In this document: one piece after another, positions 54,987 through 63,879 of the stretch
Layout: each line of letters opens with the position of its first letter
How positions within the stretch are numbered: the stretch's first letter is position 1
Source: Methanosarcina siciliae T4/M
GTDB lineage: Archaea > Halobacteriota > Methanosarcinia > Methanosarcinales > Methanosarcinaceae
Assembly: GCF_000970085.1 (NCBI RefSeq)
Contig: NZ_CP009506.1
Coordinates: forward strand, 4,836,001-4,900,000
Reading direction: 5' to 3'
DNA: 64,000 nt
Position numbers and translations under genes: made by a program
Notes under the pieces: generated by a model
What the model was told of the DNA's origin: nothing
The model's database searches: none
The model's input: only the letters and a program-made list of their open reading frames with translations

Positions 54987-55904
54987 TTATTCAAACTCAA
55001 TGGTTGCAGGCGGTTTGGGTGTGATGTCGTAGACCACTCTAGCTACCTTAGGAATCTCACCAGTGATCCTGGATTCCAGGTGTTTGAGCACGTCCCAAGG
55101 GAGCTCGAGGGCCTCTGCAGTCATTCCGTCTCTTGACCCTACAGCTCTTACAGCCACTATCCAGCCGTAAGCCCGGACGTCTCCTTTCACTCCTGTCCCT
55201 TTGCCAAGTACGGCAGCAAAAGTCTGCCAGGGGCAGAACCTGTCGAGCAGTTCCTCTTCCACGATGAAGTTTGCTTCTCGCACGACCTCAAGCTTTTCTT
55301 CAGTAACTTCCCCGAGGATACGCACAGCAAGCCCCGGACCCGGGAAAGGCATTCTCTCACAGATCTCTTCAGGCAGCTTAAGAGCCCAGGCGACTTCCCT
55401 TACCTCGTCTTTGTAAAGGTCTTCGATAGGCTCAACAATTTTCTTGAAGTCCATTACGCTCGGCAGCCCTCCCACATTGTGGTGGGACTTGATCCCGCCT
55501 TCGGACTCGATCCTATCAGGATAGATCGTGCCCTGGATCAGGTAATCGGCTGCAATCCTCTTCGCCTCGTCTTCGAAAACTCGGATAAAGGTCTCACCAA
55601 CAGCCTTCCTTTTCTCTTCAGGGTCCGTAACTCCGGCAAGGGCTTCAAGGAACCTGTCTTTCGCATACACGACGTGAAGGTTCATGTGCGAGAAAATGTG
55701 TTTTATCCTCTCGGTTTCCCCTTTCCTCATAAGTCCGGTGTCTATATAGATGGGCTGCAGCCTGTCTCCTATTGCCCTGTAAGCCAGCTCCGCACAAACA
55801 GAACTGTCCACACCTCCGGAAAGTGCAATAATTGCCTTCCCCTCCTTTATTTCCTGGCTAATTTTCTCAATTGCTTTTGGAATGAATTTTTCGGGTTTTA
55901 CCAT
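54987..55904 (-). CDS. guaAB: GMP synthase subunit B (ATP pyrophosphatase)
   Basis: A 305-residue synthetase subunit of the two-part archaeal GMP synthase; the glutaminase subunit is encoded elsewhere. The P-loop IALSGGVDSSVCAELAYRA, YIDTGLMRKGE, QGTIYPDRIES, KSHHNVGGLP and the late PFPGPGLAVRILGE and TSRD-like VGSRDGMTAEA are intact. The start ATG 55904 follows AAGGAG; an in-frame ATG ten codons earlier is less likely. It makes GMP from XMP. Confidence 0.94.
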   Translation of the reverse strand: MVKPEKFIPKAIEKISQEIKEGKAIIALSGGVDSSVCAELAYRAIGDRLQPIYIDTGLMRKGETERIKHIFSHMNLHVVYAKDRFLEALAGVTDPEEKRKAVGETFIRVFEDEAKRIAADYLIQGTIYPDRIESEGGIKSHHNVGGLPSVMDFKKIVEPIEDLYKDEVREVAWALKLPEEICERMPFPGPGLAVRILGEVTEEKLEVVREANFIVEEELLDRFCPWQTFAAVLGKGTGVKGDVRAYGWIVAVRAVGSRDGMTAEALELPWDVLKHLESRITGEIPKVARVVYDITPKPPATIEFE

Positions 55905-55934
55905 TGAAGCGCTCCTTCGAGTGAATCTTTCCAT

Positions 55935-56570
55935 TGAAGAAATAATAGTGACTGGTGAATTGTATGAGAATAATTAAGGTTTGATTATATTTTATTGTGG
56001 TATATGAGTCAGTGCATGGGGTTTTTGATATTTAAAGGTATAGTAAGATAGCTATTTTACAGAATAGTAGATTGCTGGAAACTTAACGAATGGTAATTAA
56101 AAAATAGAACGAAATAATTTTATCTTCATATATCTAAAAAAATGGTAGAGTTTAAGTTCTGAAGGAATCCTAATATTTTAAATTTACGACTATGGATAGT
56201 TGGTATTACAGAATGTTAGACTGAAACAGGTGATACTTACTTTATATTGTTGGTCTGCCTAATTGACTGATACTCTCTTTATGGTATGTATCAGGTTGCG
56301 AACTTTGAGATTGGAAATTTACTGTTCCCCACCGCTCTGGATAAATCTATGAGGTAACTTCTATATACCCGAGGGAGAAAGACAGTTCATTGCTATTCTT
56401 TTTGGGGCAGGTTTAGATGAAGACCACTATAGCCAGCAATAACTCCGGTTTGTTGATTTGTAAATGAACAAACATCCTTCCACAAAATATAAGTGGAAAT
56501 ATGAATAGCTAAGTTGGGGAGAATAAAACAAACAGAAAAACTATACAATAAAGACGGGTCCATTTATTGT
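55935..56570. other. AT-rich boundary region, gene-free
   Basis: No gene is supported. It contains the guaA promoter and then 500 bases of low-complexity, stop-rich sequence leading to the tRNA-like remnant. Confidence 0.5.
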
Positions 56571-56655
56571 GCAAGGAGAGGGAGTTGAACCCCCTGGCCC
56601 CATGGGTAAACTTACGAATTATTAAACTTATGACTAAAGAAAGCTTTCACCTTGC
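56571..56655 (-). tRNA. tRNA-like remnant: intact T arm and acceptor 3' strand
   Basis: On the minus strand, a T arm (GGGGG-TTCAACT-CCCTC) and the 3' acceptor strand TCCTTGC are well formed. An upstream GCAAGGT, 85 bases away in total, pairs with six of the seven acceptor bases, a size typical of class II tRNAs. The D arm and anticodon stem do not fold, so this is not a working tRNA. It may be a tRNA pseudogene or an attachment-site remnant left by an integrated element. Confidence 0.4.
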
Positions 56656-56844
56656 CCATGAGGCGCTTTCTCCTCCCATAATCATAGCCAATATTGAACT
56701 CATAGCAATCCCTCCAACAATGTTTTCATATGAAAGATGAATTGCCATCTTTGTCATAACTATGTCAATAATTAACGTAAGCTGGAGCTCTACCTCTACA
56801 CTTTGTATTTCTCTCAAATGATCTTTTCCTGAAATAAAGATCAA

Positions 56845-57198
56845 TGAAGTATTTCGTATCTACTGTAAATAATATATAAATAACTTTTCGTTGAATCCTC
56901 TTTCCATAGAGTATCAAAATCCAATCGTTAGAGTGAGATGACAGCAGGCAATTTGATTTTGAAGCAGTTTTTGTTCCTTTGCTAAAAGAGGGTCTGGCAA
57001 ATCATCCTGTGTAAATCAGGCAGATTTCATAATAATTCACAATTCGAGTGGTATTTTAGCAGAGTAAATCGGTGTTAAAAACTGGCATTATTTTTGGTCT
57101 GTTGTGAGACCATATCCTTTTGCTCTCATTGGAGTGTACCAGCGCACTTTTGATTTTTTAGATATTACATGGGTTCTTAATGGGCTTATCTACTTAAC
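56845..57198. other. Gene-free region downstream of the PHP-ATPase gene
   Basis: Short open frames here lack start signals and recognisable content. The composition is as AT-rich as the neighbouring island gene. Confidence 0.45.
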
Positions 57199-57223
57199 GT
57201 TTAACCATTGTGATTTGTTAAAC
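57199..57223 (-). terminator. Hairpin at the end of the PHP-ATPase gene
   Basis: GTTTAAC (57199-57205) pairs with GTTAAAC (57217-57223) around an 11-base loop. The stem contains the stop codon of the minus-strand gene. Confidence 0.4.
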
Positions 57224-59902
57224 AATCCACTGATTGTAGATATTCTTGCGTCTTGTAAAGGCTTCCTCCCCACCTTCCATAATATTTACGATTTTCTTCT
57301 GTATTTGCATTCTATCTATACTTCCATATTCGGTTTCTGCTTTATCCGACTCGTTCTTGAAAACAACAATTTTTTCACAATCCCCTAAAACTGGAATATT
57401 TGGATTGTGGGTTGCAAAAATTATTTGCCGTTGACCCTTTAATTCAATGATTTTTTTAATTAAGCCTTCGTACACTGTTTGGTTGTCAAGATCATCTTCT
57501 GGTTGGTCCATTATTACAGGTATGTTTTCTTGAGCAAGAAGTAGCATTAATAATGCGGAAGCTCTTTGACCCAACGAAAGGTGTTGTATCGATTTTTCTT
57601 TATATTTAATTTCGATTAAGTCGGGAACTCGGAATAGACAAAAATCAACTTCATTTTCAAAAATTCTCTCTTTGAATTTTGTCCATTCATTGTCAGTAAA
57701 ACCCACATGATGAAATCTTTCTCTGTCATCCAGTGAATAAAATAATTCTATGTTATCTGTGAAAATTTGGGTCAGTTTTTGAAGTTTTTCGGCTTTGAAT
57801 CTAGTTCCTTTGAAAAAAGATATCATGAAATCATCGTAGCTTTGTTTTGATTGTTTGTATTTAATCTCAATATGAACTAGTTCTTGCGAAGAGTTGATTT
57901 CCTCTTTTTTTTGTTCCCTTATAGACCATTCCTTATGCCATAAATTTTGCAAATCAGAATACAAAATTTTTTTCTGTTTTTCTACCCTTATAATTTCCTC
58001 TTTTTGTTTTCCGATTTTAGAAAGCTTTAATTTTATTTCTTCAATTTCTTGAATATGTTCCCCAAAATCGTCTGGGGACACTTCGGTAATATCAATTTCA
58101 CGTTTGATTTTCGCGATTTCGTCTTCTACTTTGTTTTTTTCTTTAGTAAATTCATTTTTTAGTTGCTTTATTTTTACAGACGAAAATTCTTCGGCTTTCT
58201 CTATGTTTTGTATTTCCTTTAACCATGTTGTTTTCAATTCTTCTACGCTATTTTTTACTGATTCGAATAATTTTGGATTTTCTTCTGAGTCCATTGAATT
58301 TATAAAAGAAAACTCATTTGTGATTTTGTTTTTGAACTCTAAGATATGTTTTTTCGAATTCTCCAGTGATGAACTTATCTGATTGAAAATAACTTCGTCT
58401 CTCCTGAAGTTCGCTTCTTTTTTAAGTTTTTCTGCAATCTTCATTTTTTCAAAAGTGTTTATTTTATCTTCTAAAGCGGCTTTTTGTGTTTTGTAATTCT
58501 CCTCCTTGCTTATTTGTTCATTAAGTTCCCCGGAATTTTTCAATATTTTCTTAATCTCTGTTTCCTTTTCGTGTATTTTTTCTTTTATAGCTCGTAACTC
58601 TTCTCCAATAAACTGGTCTATTAACTCTATTTGGGTTCCCCTCTCCATAGATTGTTTTTGGATGTCCTTCTGTCCATAATACACGACACGGAATATCGAG
58701 GAAGGTAGCAAATCTGGTTTATATTCTTCATCTCGGTATACCTTAGGTCTTTCGTTAACTATTCTTTCAATCCTGTATTTCTGTGTCGAATTTTGTACTT
58801 CAAGTGTAATTTTCCCACCTGGGCCAATAGCGTGCTTTAAAAGGTTTTCTTTATATTCTGAGTCTTCCTTCGCATCGATTTCCAACGCATACCTTATTGC
58901 TTCTATAAATGCAGATTTCCCGGAGCCCCGTATTCCTATTAAGTTTGTCATATCACTGTTTAGCTGGATATCAATGTTAGACATGAGTTTCCCAGTTTCA
59001 ATAAAAAGTCTGGTGATGCAAGGGTGGTTAAATTCTGGAGTTTTGTCTTTTACTCTTATTTCGTGATTAACCAAAGAAAACCTGATGGCATCAAAACTGT
59101 AATCACCTATTTTTAGGTAAGTATATTTATTTCCAACTTGATCGAGCTTCTTTGGGTCAGATGCTGAAATGAATGCTGGAATATAGTTTTTCTCAGCTTT
59201 CCCCACATCTTTTGCAACATTTTTTACCCAATTATTCAAAAAAGTATTTTTTGTGTTTTCTTTTGCGTCTTGACAAGCTAATATTTGGTTCCTGAAATAA
59301 CCTTTTTTTAGATAATCCATGATTCTTCCCCCTCTCAACTCTTGGAAGAATCCACAATTGTTGTCTACATGAGCAAGGACAATAAAATAACGGCATTTCA
59401 ATTCTTGTAAGTTTTCAATTGTTTCATCTAAATCTAATTCGCATCGTTCTGGATCTCCCTCACTGTCAAAGCGAGGTTTAGCTCTAAAAGCTATACTGAG
59501 AAATACATCAATCTTTGAAGAATTAGGTTCAGTGTTTTCACAATCCTCAGGTGAAAAAATTATTAGTGCGTGTAATCCCCTTTTCCCATCTTTCATTGAG
59601 AGCTCGATTCCAGGTAATAAAAAGATATCTTCCTTAATGGCGGCTTCTCTGAGTAAGTTGAATTCTTCTCTATTAAATTTATTATGGTTAGTTATTGCTC
59701 CCAATTTTATGTCTTTTTTCTTCAACTCGTGAATGTATTTTTCAACAAATTCTTGCTCGTCGATGATATCAGTTTTGAATTCTTTGTCTGATTTGGTGTG
59801 TAAATGAAAATCTGCTTTTAAGTATTGAGCTCCTCCAGTAAAGTACGAATTTTCATTTGTTTCTTCTGTAGCAATATCGTTATGTGTTTCGGTAGCTGCC
59901 AT
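57218..59902 (-). CDS. PHP phosphoesterase/SMC-like ATPase (TrlF/Ppl-type defence protein)
   Basis: An 894-residue protein. Residues about 28-250 are a PHP metal-dependent phosphoesterase domain (DFHLHT with H33 and H35, AITNHNKF, LLPGIELS, LAHVDNN). A RecF/SMC-like ATPase follows: P-loop GIRGSGKS near residue 324, a long charged coiled coil (about 430-690), signature HLSLGQRAS, Walker B PVIMDQPEDDLDN and H-loop FATHNPN. This pairing is the TrlF family, and the antiviral gene called Ppl in the work of Gao and colleagues (2020) has, as I recall, the same make-up. The gene is markedly AT-rich and lies in an accessory region beside a tRNA remnant. A minus-strand TATA box (AGTATATAAAG) is near 60030. 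Confidence 0.88.
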   Translation of the reverse strand: MAATETHNDIATEETNENSYFTGGAQYLKADFHLHTKSDKEFKTDIIDEQEFVEKYIHELKKKDIKLGAITNHNKFNREEFNLLREAAIKEDIFLLPGIELSMKDGKRGLHALIIFSPEDCENTEPNSSKIDVFLSIAFRAKPRFDSEGDPERCELDLDETIENLQELKCRYFIVLAHVDNNCGFFQELRGGRIMDYLKKGYFRNQILACQDAKENTKNTFLNNWVKNVAKDVGKAEKNYIPAFISASDPKKLDQVGNKYTYLKIGDYSFDAIRFSLVNHEIRVKDKTPEFNHPCITRLFIETGKLMSNIDIQLNSDMTNLIGIRGSGKSAFIEAIRYALEIDAKEDSEYKENLLKHAIGPGGKITLEVQNSTQKYRIERIVNERPKVYRDEEYKPDLLPSSIFRVVYYGQKDIQKQSMERGTQIELIDQFIGEELRAIKEKIHEKETEIKKILKNSGELNEQISKEENYKTQKAALEDKINTFEKMKIAEKLKKEANFRRDEVIFNQISSSLENSKKHILEFKNKITNEFSFINSMDSEENPKLFESVKNSVEELKTTWLKEIQNIEKAEEFSSVKIKQLKNEFTKEKNKVEDEIAKIKREIDITEVSPDDFGEHIQEIEEIKLKLSKIGKQKEEIIRVEKQKKILYSDLQNLWHKEWSIREQKKEEINSSQELVHIEIKYKQSKQSYDDFMISFFKGTRFKAEKLQKLTQIFTDNIELFYSLDDRERFHHVGFTDNEWTKFKERIFENEVDFCLFRVPDLIEIKYKEKSIQHLSLGQRASALLMLLLAQENIPVIMDQPEDDLDNQTVYEGLIKKIIELKGQRQIIFATHNPNIPVLGDCEKIVVFKNESDKAETEYGSIDRMQIQKKIVNIMEGGEEAFTRRKNIYNQWIV

Positions 59903-60313
59903 TATTTCACCAATTGGATAATTATTTTCTGTAATTTTTTGTGATTGGCATGTCCTTTTATCTTGAATTTTTGAATAATAATATCCAACCTTGTTGTATT
60001 TTTTGTGTATATTTGAGACTTTATATACTTATCGAAAAACTTTATTTGTCTAATGATAAATGAGATGTTTTAAAATTAATTTTTCCGGTTGATTGAGTAC
60101 TGTTAAGCGCCTAGCTATCTTAACTGACCCTAAATCAAAAAGTTACATTTCCTGAGGTATCTTCAGTGGATTCAGTTACAAACATTTCATTCTTGACTAT
60201 GGAGCTAATTTCCTCTATCGCATCTCATTCTTCTTTTAAAGTCGGGCTTTTAAAATGTCTTTTTTCAAAAACTTCCCTTAATCTTGTATACTTACTTGTC
60301 AGTAACTTACTGT
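59903..60313. other. Intergenic region between divergent island genes
   Basis: Contains the promoter of the PHP-ATPase (minus-strand TATA near 60027-60038) and a TATA-like TTGTATACTTACTT near 60285. Between them is AT-rich sequence without a supported gene. Confidence 0.45.
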
Positions 60314-61691
60314 GTGGTAAGGTTCTTCAACCGGGAACGGGAACTTTCAATCCTTGATGATCTGTATGATTTCCAAACCTCTTCTCTTGTGGTGTTGTAC
60401 GGGAGGCGACGCGTGGGAAAAACGGAACTTGTAAGGGAATTTATCCGGTGTAAGAAAAGTATTTACCTTCTTGTTGAGGCAAAGACAGAAAAGCTTCTTC
60501 TACGGGATCTTGAGGATTCGATGGAGAGAGTTCTGGGGATCAGGCCGAGGTTGGATTCCTGGGATGACTTTTTTTGCTGATCTTTAAAATTCAGGAAAAG
60601 CTTGTGTTTGTTTTTGATGAGTTCCAGAACTTTTCCAGGGTAAACCCCGAACTGTTTTCGAAGTTTCAGAGGTACTGGGATGAGGGGCACAGGGATTCAA
60701 AGCATATGTTTCTGGTAATCGGTTCTTACGTGGGGCTGATGAAGAAGCTTTTTCAGGGAAGCAAAGAGCCGCTATTCGGGCGGGCTACGATGCTATTTAA
60801 TATAAAATATTTTACATTCGAAAATAGTTTTGAGCTATTACGGGATTATTCGGAGATCAATATCGAGGAAGCTCTGAAAGTTTACTTCATGCTCGGGGGC
60901 GTGCCCAAGTATTTGCTCCTTGCAGGGGAATTCGGAAGAGCTGATGCTTTCAGGACTTTTGAGAGACTTTTCCTTGAACCCGGGATGCTTCTTGAAGAAG
61001 GGAAAAATATTCCGGTTCTGGAGTTCGGGTCTGAGCATAAGGCTTATTTCTCAATCCTTGAGGCAATAGCTATTGGAAAGGCAACTCCTGTCGAAATTGC
61101 AGCTTATACGGGAGTTGCTCCCAACACTGTGTCCAAATACCTTCACGAGCTCTTCTATGAATATGAAATTATAACTCGGGAGGAGCCTGTGATTGGAGCG
61201 AAGGAAAGAAGCAGGAGATACTTTTGCAGGATAATTTCTTCAGGTTCTGGTTTGCTTTTATATATCGGAATTACGGGGCTATTGAAATAGATCCCGAGAT
61301 GGGAACAGAACTGATTTTGAAGGATCTGAACACTTATTTTGGGAAGACTTTTGAGAATGTAGCAGAGGAGTTCCTTATAAATCTCAACAAAAAAGGTATG
61401 CTACCGTTCAAGTTCACGGAAATCGGCAGATGGTGGGATAAAGGAGAAGAAATCGATCTTATAGCTTTCAATAAAGCTACCGGCGAGGCTTTGTTCTGCG
61501 AGGTCAAATGGAAAGACCTGCGCCAGCGGGGGACAGAGCAAATAACGGAAAAGTTGAAAGAAAAGGCTGTTAGGGTGAAAGGCAAATGGAAGTCTCACTA
61601 TTGCCTGGTTGCAAAAAGTATAGAAGGCAAAAAGGAGCTCGGATTTCCAGCTTTTGATCTGGAGGATATGGAACAGGCTTTTTTTAAATGA
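60314..61691 (+). pseudogene. Archaeal ATPase with DUF234 domain, two frameshifts
   Basis: Three frames together encode one P-loop ATPase. Frame 1 (60314-60580) has FFNRERELSILDDLY and the Walker A LYGRRRVGKTELV. Frame 2 (about 60580-61230) has VFVFDEFQNFSRVNPELF, the IGSYVGLMKKLF sensor region and the winged-helix ATPVEIAAYTGVAPNTVSKYL. Frame 3 (61224-61691) has LQDNFFRFWFAFIYRN and the DUF234 nuclease-like EIDLIAFNKATGEALFCEVKW. The first break is in a run of seven T at about 60569-60575, where one extra T would restore the frame. The second is at ACTTTTGCAGG near 61220. Such ATPases often occur in many copies per Methanosarcina genome. Confidence 0.88.
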
Positions 61692-61840
61692 TCCAAAAAC
61701 AGAAAGACTTTTCTTTAAATTTCCCCCCAACTACTTTTTAATTATTTTTTAATTCAAAAACTTCGTTCAAAAAACAAAAAATTATCCTTATATACGAAGC
61801 TTTTCCAAAAACATTGCTATCACGAAGAAATGAGGAATTG

Positions 61841-61990
61841 GTGATAGGAATGGCTAATGAAGACTATGAGATGATCGATAAGCTTGAGAGTATTGCAAAA
61901 TCCCTACAAATCATGGCAGAATCTCAGAAGAGAATGGCTGATATTCTGGAGTTACTGGCACAGGAAAAAGAACTTATAGATTTGAAGTAG
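61841..61990 (+). CDS. Small helical protein (about 46-49 residues)
   Basis: A GTG at 61841 preceded by TGAGGAATT, or an ATG at 61850, opens a frame encoding an acidic amphipathic helix (EDYEMIDKLESIAKSLQIMA, MADILELLAQEKEL), probably a coiled coil. A TATA-like CCTTATATACG (61785-61795) lies upstream. The gene ends TAG followed directly by TGA, so stop codons are stacked. Family unknown; helical peptides of this size often act as oligomer or antitoxin-like partners, but nothing here proves that. Confidence 0.55.
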   Translation: MIGMANEDYEMIDKLESIAKSLQIMAESQKRMADILELLAQEKELIDLK

Positions 61991-62102
61991 TGAGGCGCCG
62001 TCTAATATAAAAAAGGAAAAATTAAGCAAATAAATATCAGGGCACAGGATCAGAACACAGATGCTGATTTTAATTTAACCGGAGGTTTTTGCTTTCGACA
62101 GT

Positions 62103-62456
62103 TTAAGGGGACTTTTCCGGGAAAAATGTGTTGTAAGTGCCAGATTTATTTCCAGGGTCGAAGGGATACCGGATATTTTGAAAAAGGAAAATAAATTCTG
62201 CATTTGTTTTTCCGGAGTCTTGCTTGAGATTCTCAGACTTTTTCCGGATAGTTTCCTCTGAAGCATTTATTTTTGTTTCTTGTTTTAAAAGCTTGATTTC
62301 ACTTCGTATATTCGCTCTGTATATTGTCCAGTATAAAGTTTCTTCTACTAATTCTGAAATGTTATCTAATGGCTTTGTCAAATCTGTTCTTTTTTGTACG
62401 TGACCGTGGGCTGTGTTCTTTTTTATATGTGACAAAGGGTTGTAAGCAAAATTCAA
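62103..62456 (-). CDS. Hypothetical charged protein
   Basis: A 117-codon frame with a helical, charged middle (DNISELVEETLYWTIYRANI, SEIKLLKQETKINASEET). I do not recognise it. There is no convincing ribosome-binding site, and the sequence before the helical part may be non-coding. It may be the remnant of a longer gene. Confidence 0.35.
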   Translation of the reverse strand: MNFAYNPLSHIKKNTAHGHVQKRTDLTKPLDNISELVEETLYWTIYRANIRSEIKLLKQETKINASEETIRKKSENLKQDSGKTNAEFIFLFQNIRYPFDPGNKSGTYNTFFPEKSP

Positions 62457-62569
62457 GTTTAATCTGAAAACTTAAAGATGATGCCAAAAAAACGTCAGGT
62501 TAGTATAAAAATCAAAAATATAGCAAATAAATATTAATCAATCATGTTTCTTAATATTTGTTCTTGCAC

Positions 62570-62577
62570 TTATATAT
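62570..62577 (+). promoter_or_regulatory. TATA box of the short transcription unit
   Basis: TTATATAT at 62570-62577 within CACTTATATATCAG predicts a transcription start near 62600, just before the small frame at 62614. Confidence 0.55.
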
Positions 62578-62613
62578 CAGTACATCTCAAATTAAGAACG
62601 GGGATTTGGAACT

Positions 62614-62709
62614 TTGGATGCAGAAAAAGCGTTAAAGTTGTGGATGGCTCTGATGTTTGTACTGATGCTTGGACTGCTGTTTATTCTGCTTATGGTCATT
62701 GCAAGTTAA
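62614..62709 (+). CDS. 31-residue hydrophobic membrane peptide
   Basis: A TTG start opens a 31-codon frame encoding a short charged N-terminus (DAEKALK) and a single strongly hydrophobic helix (LMFVLMLGLLFILLMVIAS). GGGG lies about 12 bases upstream. It is flanked by a TATA box and, downstream, a 12-bp tandem array and a terminator hairpin. After two closely spaced TAA codons the same frame continues through the tandem array (VEDI and VEGI repeats) to another stop. The size and make-up resemble membrane-acting toxin peptides of type I systems, but the resemblance alone is weak. Confidence 0.45.
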   Translation: MDAEKALKLWMALMFVLMLGLLFILLMVIAS

Positions 62710-62723
62710 GAATAAACAGTATA

Positions 62724-62797
62724 TGTAGAAGATATTGTAGAAGGTATTGTAGAAGGTATTGTAGAAGATATTGTAGAAGATATTGTAGAAGATATCC
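62724..62797. repeat. 12-bp tandem array, six copies
   Basis: The unit ATTGTAGAAGGT/ATTGTAGAAGAT is repeated in exact register six times. In the frame of the small membrane peptide it encodes V-E-(D/G)-I repeats. Confidence 0.95.
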
Positions 62798-62822
62798 ATT
62801 TGCCTTAAAAGACACTATTTAG

Positions 62823-62840
62823 CGGGATTATCCCGTTTTT
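62823..62840 (+). terminator. Intrinsic-type terminator
   Basis: CGGGA-TTA-TCCCG followed by TTTTT. It closes the short unit that begins at the TATA box near 62570. Confidence 0.75.
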
Positions 62841-63207
62841 GATGGTTGATCCGGGTCCGGTCAAGTTAAAATCTTTTGCGCTAAAATGAGTGGAGCTAAA
62901 AGTGGCTGGAAATTAGCTAGTTTGTGTCTAAATTCGGTGAATATAAATATGGCTGAACATAGACTCAGTGAATACAAAAACGGCTTGATGTGAAGTGACA
63001 GCCCAATATAAAATTCAGTAGTTGAGAAAGGATTTTTGCAAATGGGAAGTAAAGCTTGATATGTGCGGCAATATTTATCCCCCTCCTTATCTTACCTCTT
63101 AATCAGGCGTATTCCCAGGCGCTGAGGATGCCTGACTTTAGAGGACTGGCAGCCGCTCCATTCCCCCCGTACTTTACTTCCACATTTGCTTTTCCGCCTT
63201 GGCGGCC
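62841..63207. other. Gene-poor stretch
   Basis: An open frame (63056-63274, plus strand) encodes a hydrophobic N-terminus and a Pro/Phe-rich remainder, but has no ribosome-binding site and overlaps a minus-strand frame. Nothing can be called with confidence. Confidence 0.35.
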
Positions 63208-63564
63208 TCACCTTTTCTTCTTAAGTCCTATCATCTCAGGAAGAAAAGGCACCATCATCGTTACGTTTATGTAAGTTTTTGCCCCCTTATCAGGGTATTC
63301 AGGTGTTATAATACCGGGGGACGGGAGTGGGGGATGAGAGCACTCTTCATGTTCAGGGAATAACTCTGCAACATTCGGGATGAATGAGTCGCCTGACCTG
63401 CAGTCCTTCTTGTCGCCTTCCGGACTACAGTTCCAAAATTCACCGGTTTTAAATAACAGGTATTCTCTTAACATGATAGATTTCCCACTAAAGTTAAACG
63501 CGATCATCGCATAAATTTCTTTCGAGAGTCCAGCTCTCAAATATCCCGGTAAAACACTCCACAT
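63208..63564 (-). CDS. Hypothetical protein, weak support
   Basis: A 118-codon frame encoding a product with several cysteines and prolines (FWNCSPEGDKKDC, EECSHPPLPSPG). No ribosome-binding site is evident and I do not recognise the sequence. It could be a remnant. Confidence 0.3.
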   Translation of the reverse strand: MWSVLPGYLRAGLSKEIYAMIAFNFSGKSIMLREYLLFKTGEFWNCSPEGDKKDCRSGDSFIPNVAELFPEHEECSHPPLPSPGIITPEYPDKGAKTYINVTMMVPFLPEMIGLKKKR

Positions 63565-63879
63565 TTTTTACTTATCTTTCTTTAATAAAGAATTTTTCCT
63601 CCCGTTTTTTTGAACGTATGGATGCCCTTCTGGACATAAAAAAATACTTTCACCCCGTATACCCGTAACTTAAATAAGATGAGTCAGAAACATCACAGCA
63701 CTGCGGATTCATAAATAAGTATAGCTATTGTGTAAGTGTTGAAAATCTATTTACGTGGGACCATCTATAGCTGACTTATGCGTTGACGTCTGCTTTGATA
63801 AAGGCTTTGACTTTTTAAGAGTTCCCCGAAACTTTATATTCTGGCATGGTACGAGTTCTGCAAATTCAGGGATGAGATA
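63565..63879 (+). promoter_or_regulatory. Upstream region of the RecQ-like gene
   Basis: A TATA candidate ACTTTATATTCTG (63830-63842) predicts a start about 20 bases before the ATG. No other gene is supported. Confidence 0.5.

Noticed and set aside
56647..56844. 65-codon minus-strand frame overlapping the tRNA-like remnant
   Set aside because: No ribosome-binding site and no recognisable domain; at best a remnant of a degraded gene.
62544..62822. 92-codon frame with repeated CRRY units
   Set aside because: It reads the 12-bp array in a non-natural frame; the frame with the hydrophobic peptide is better supported.
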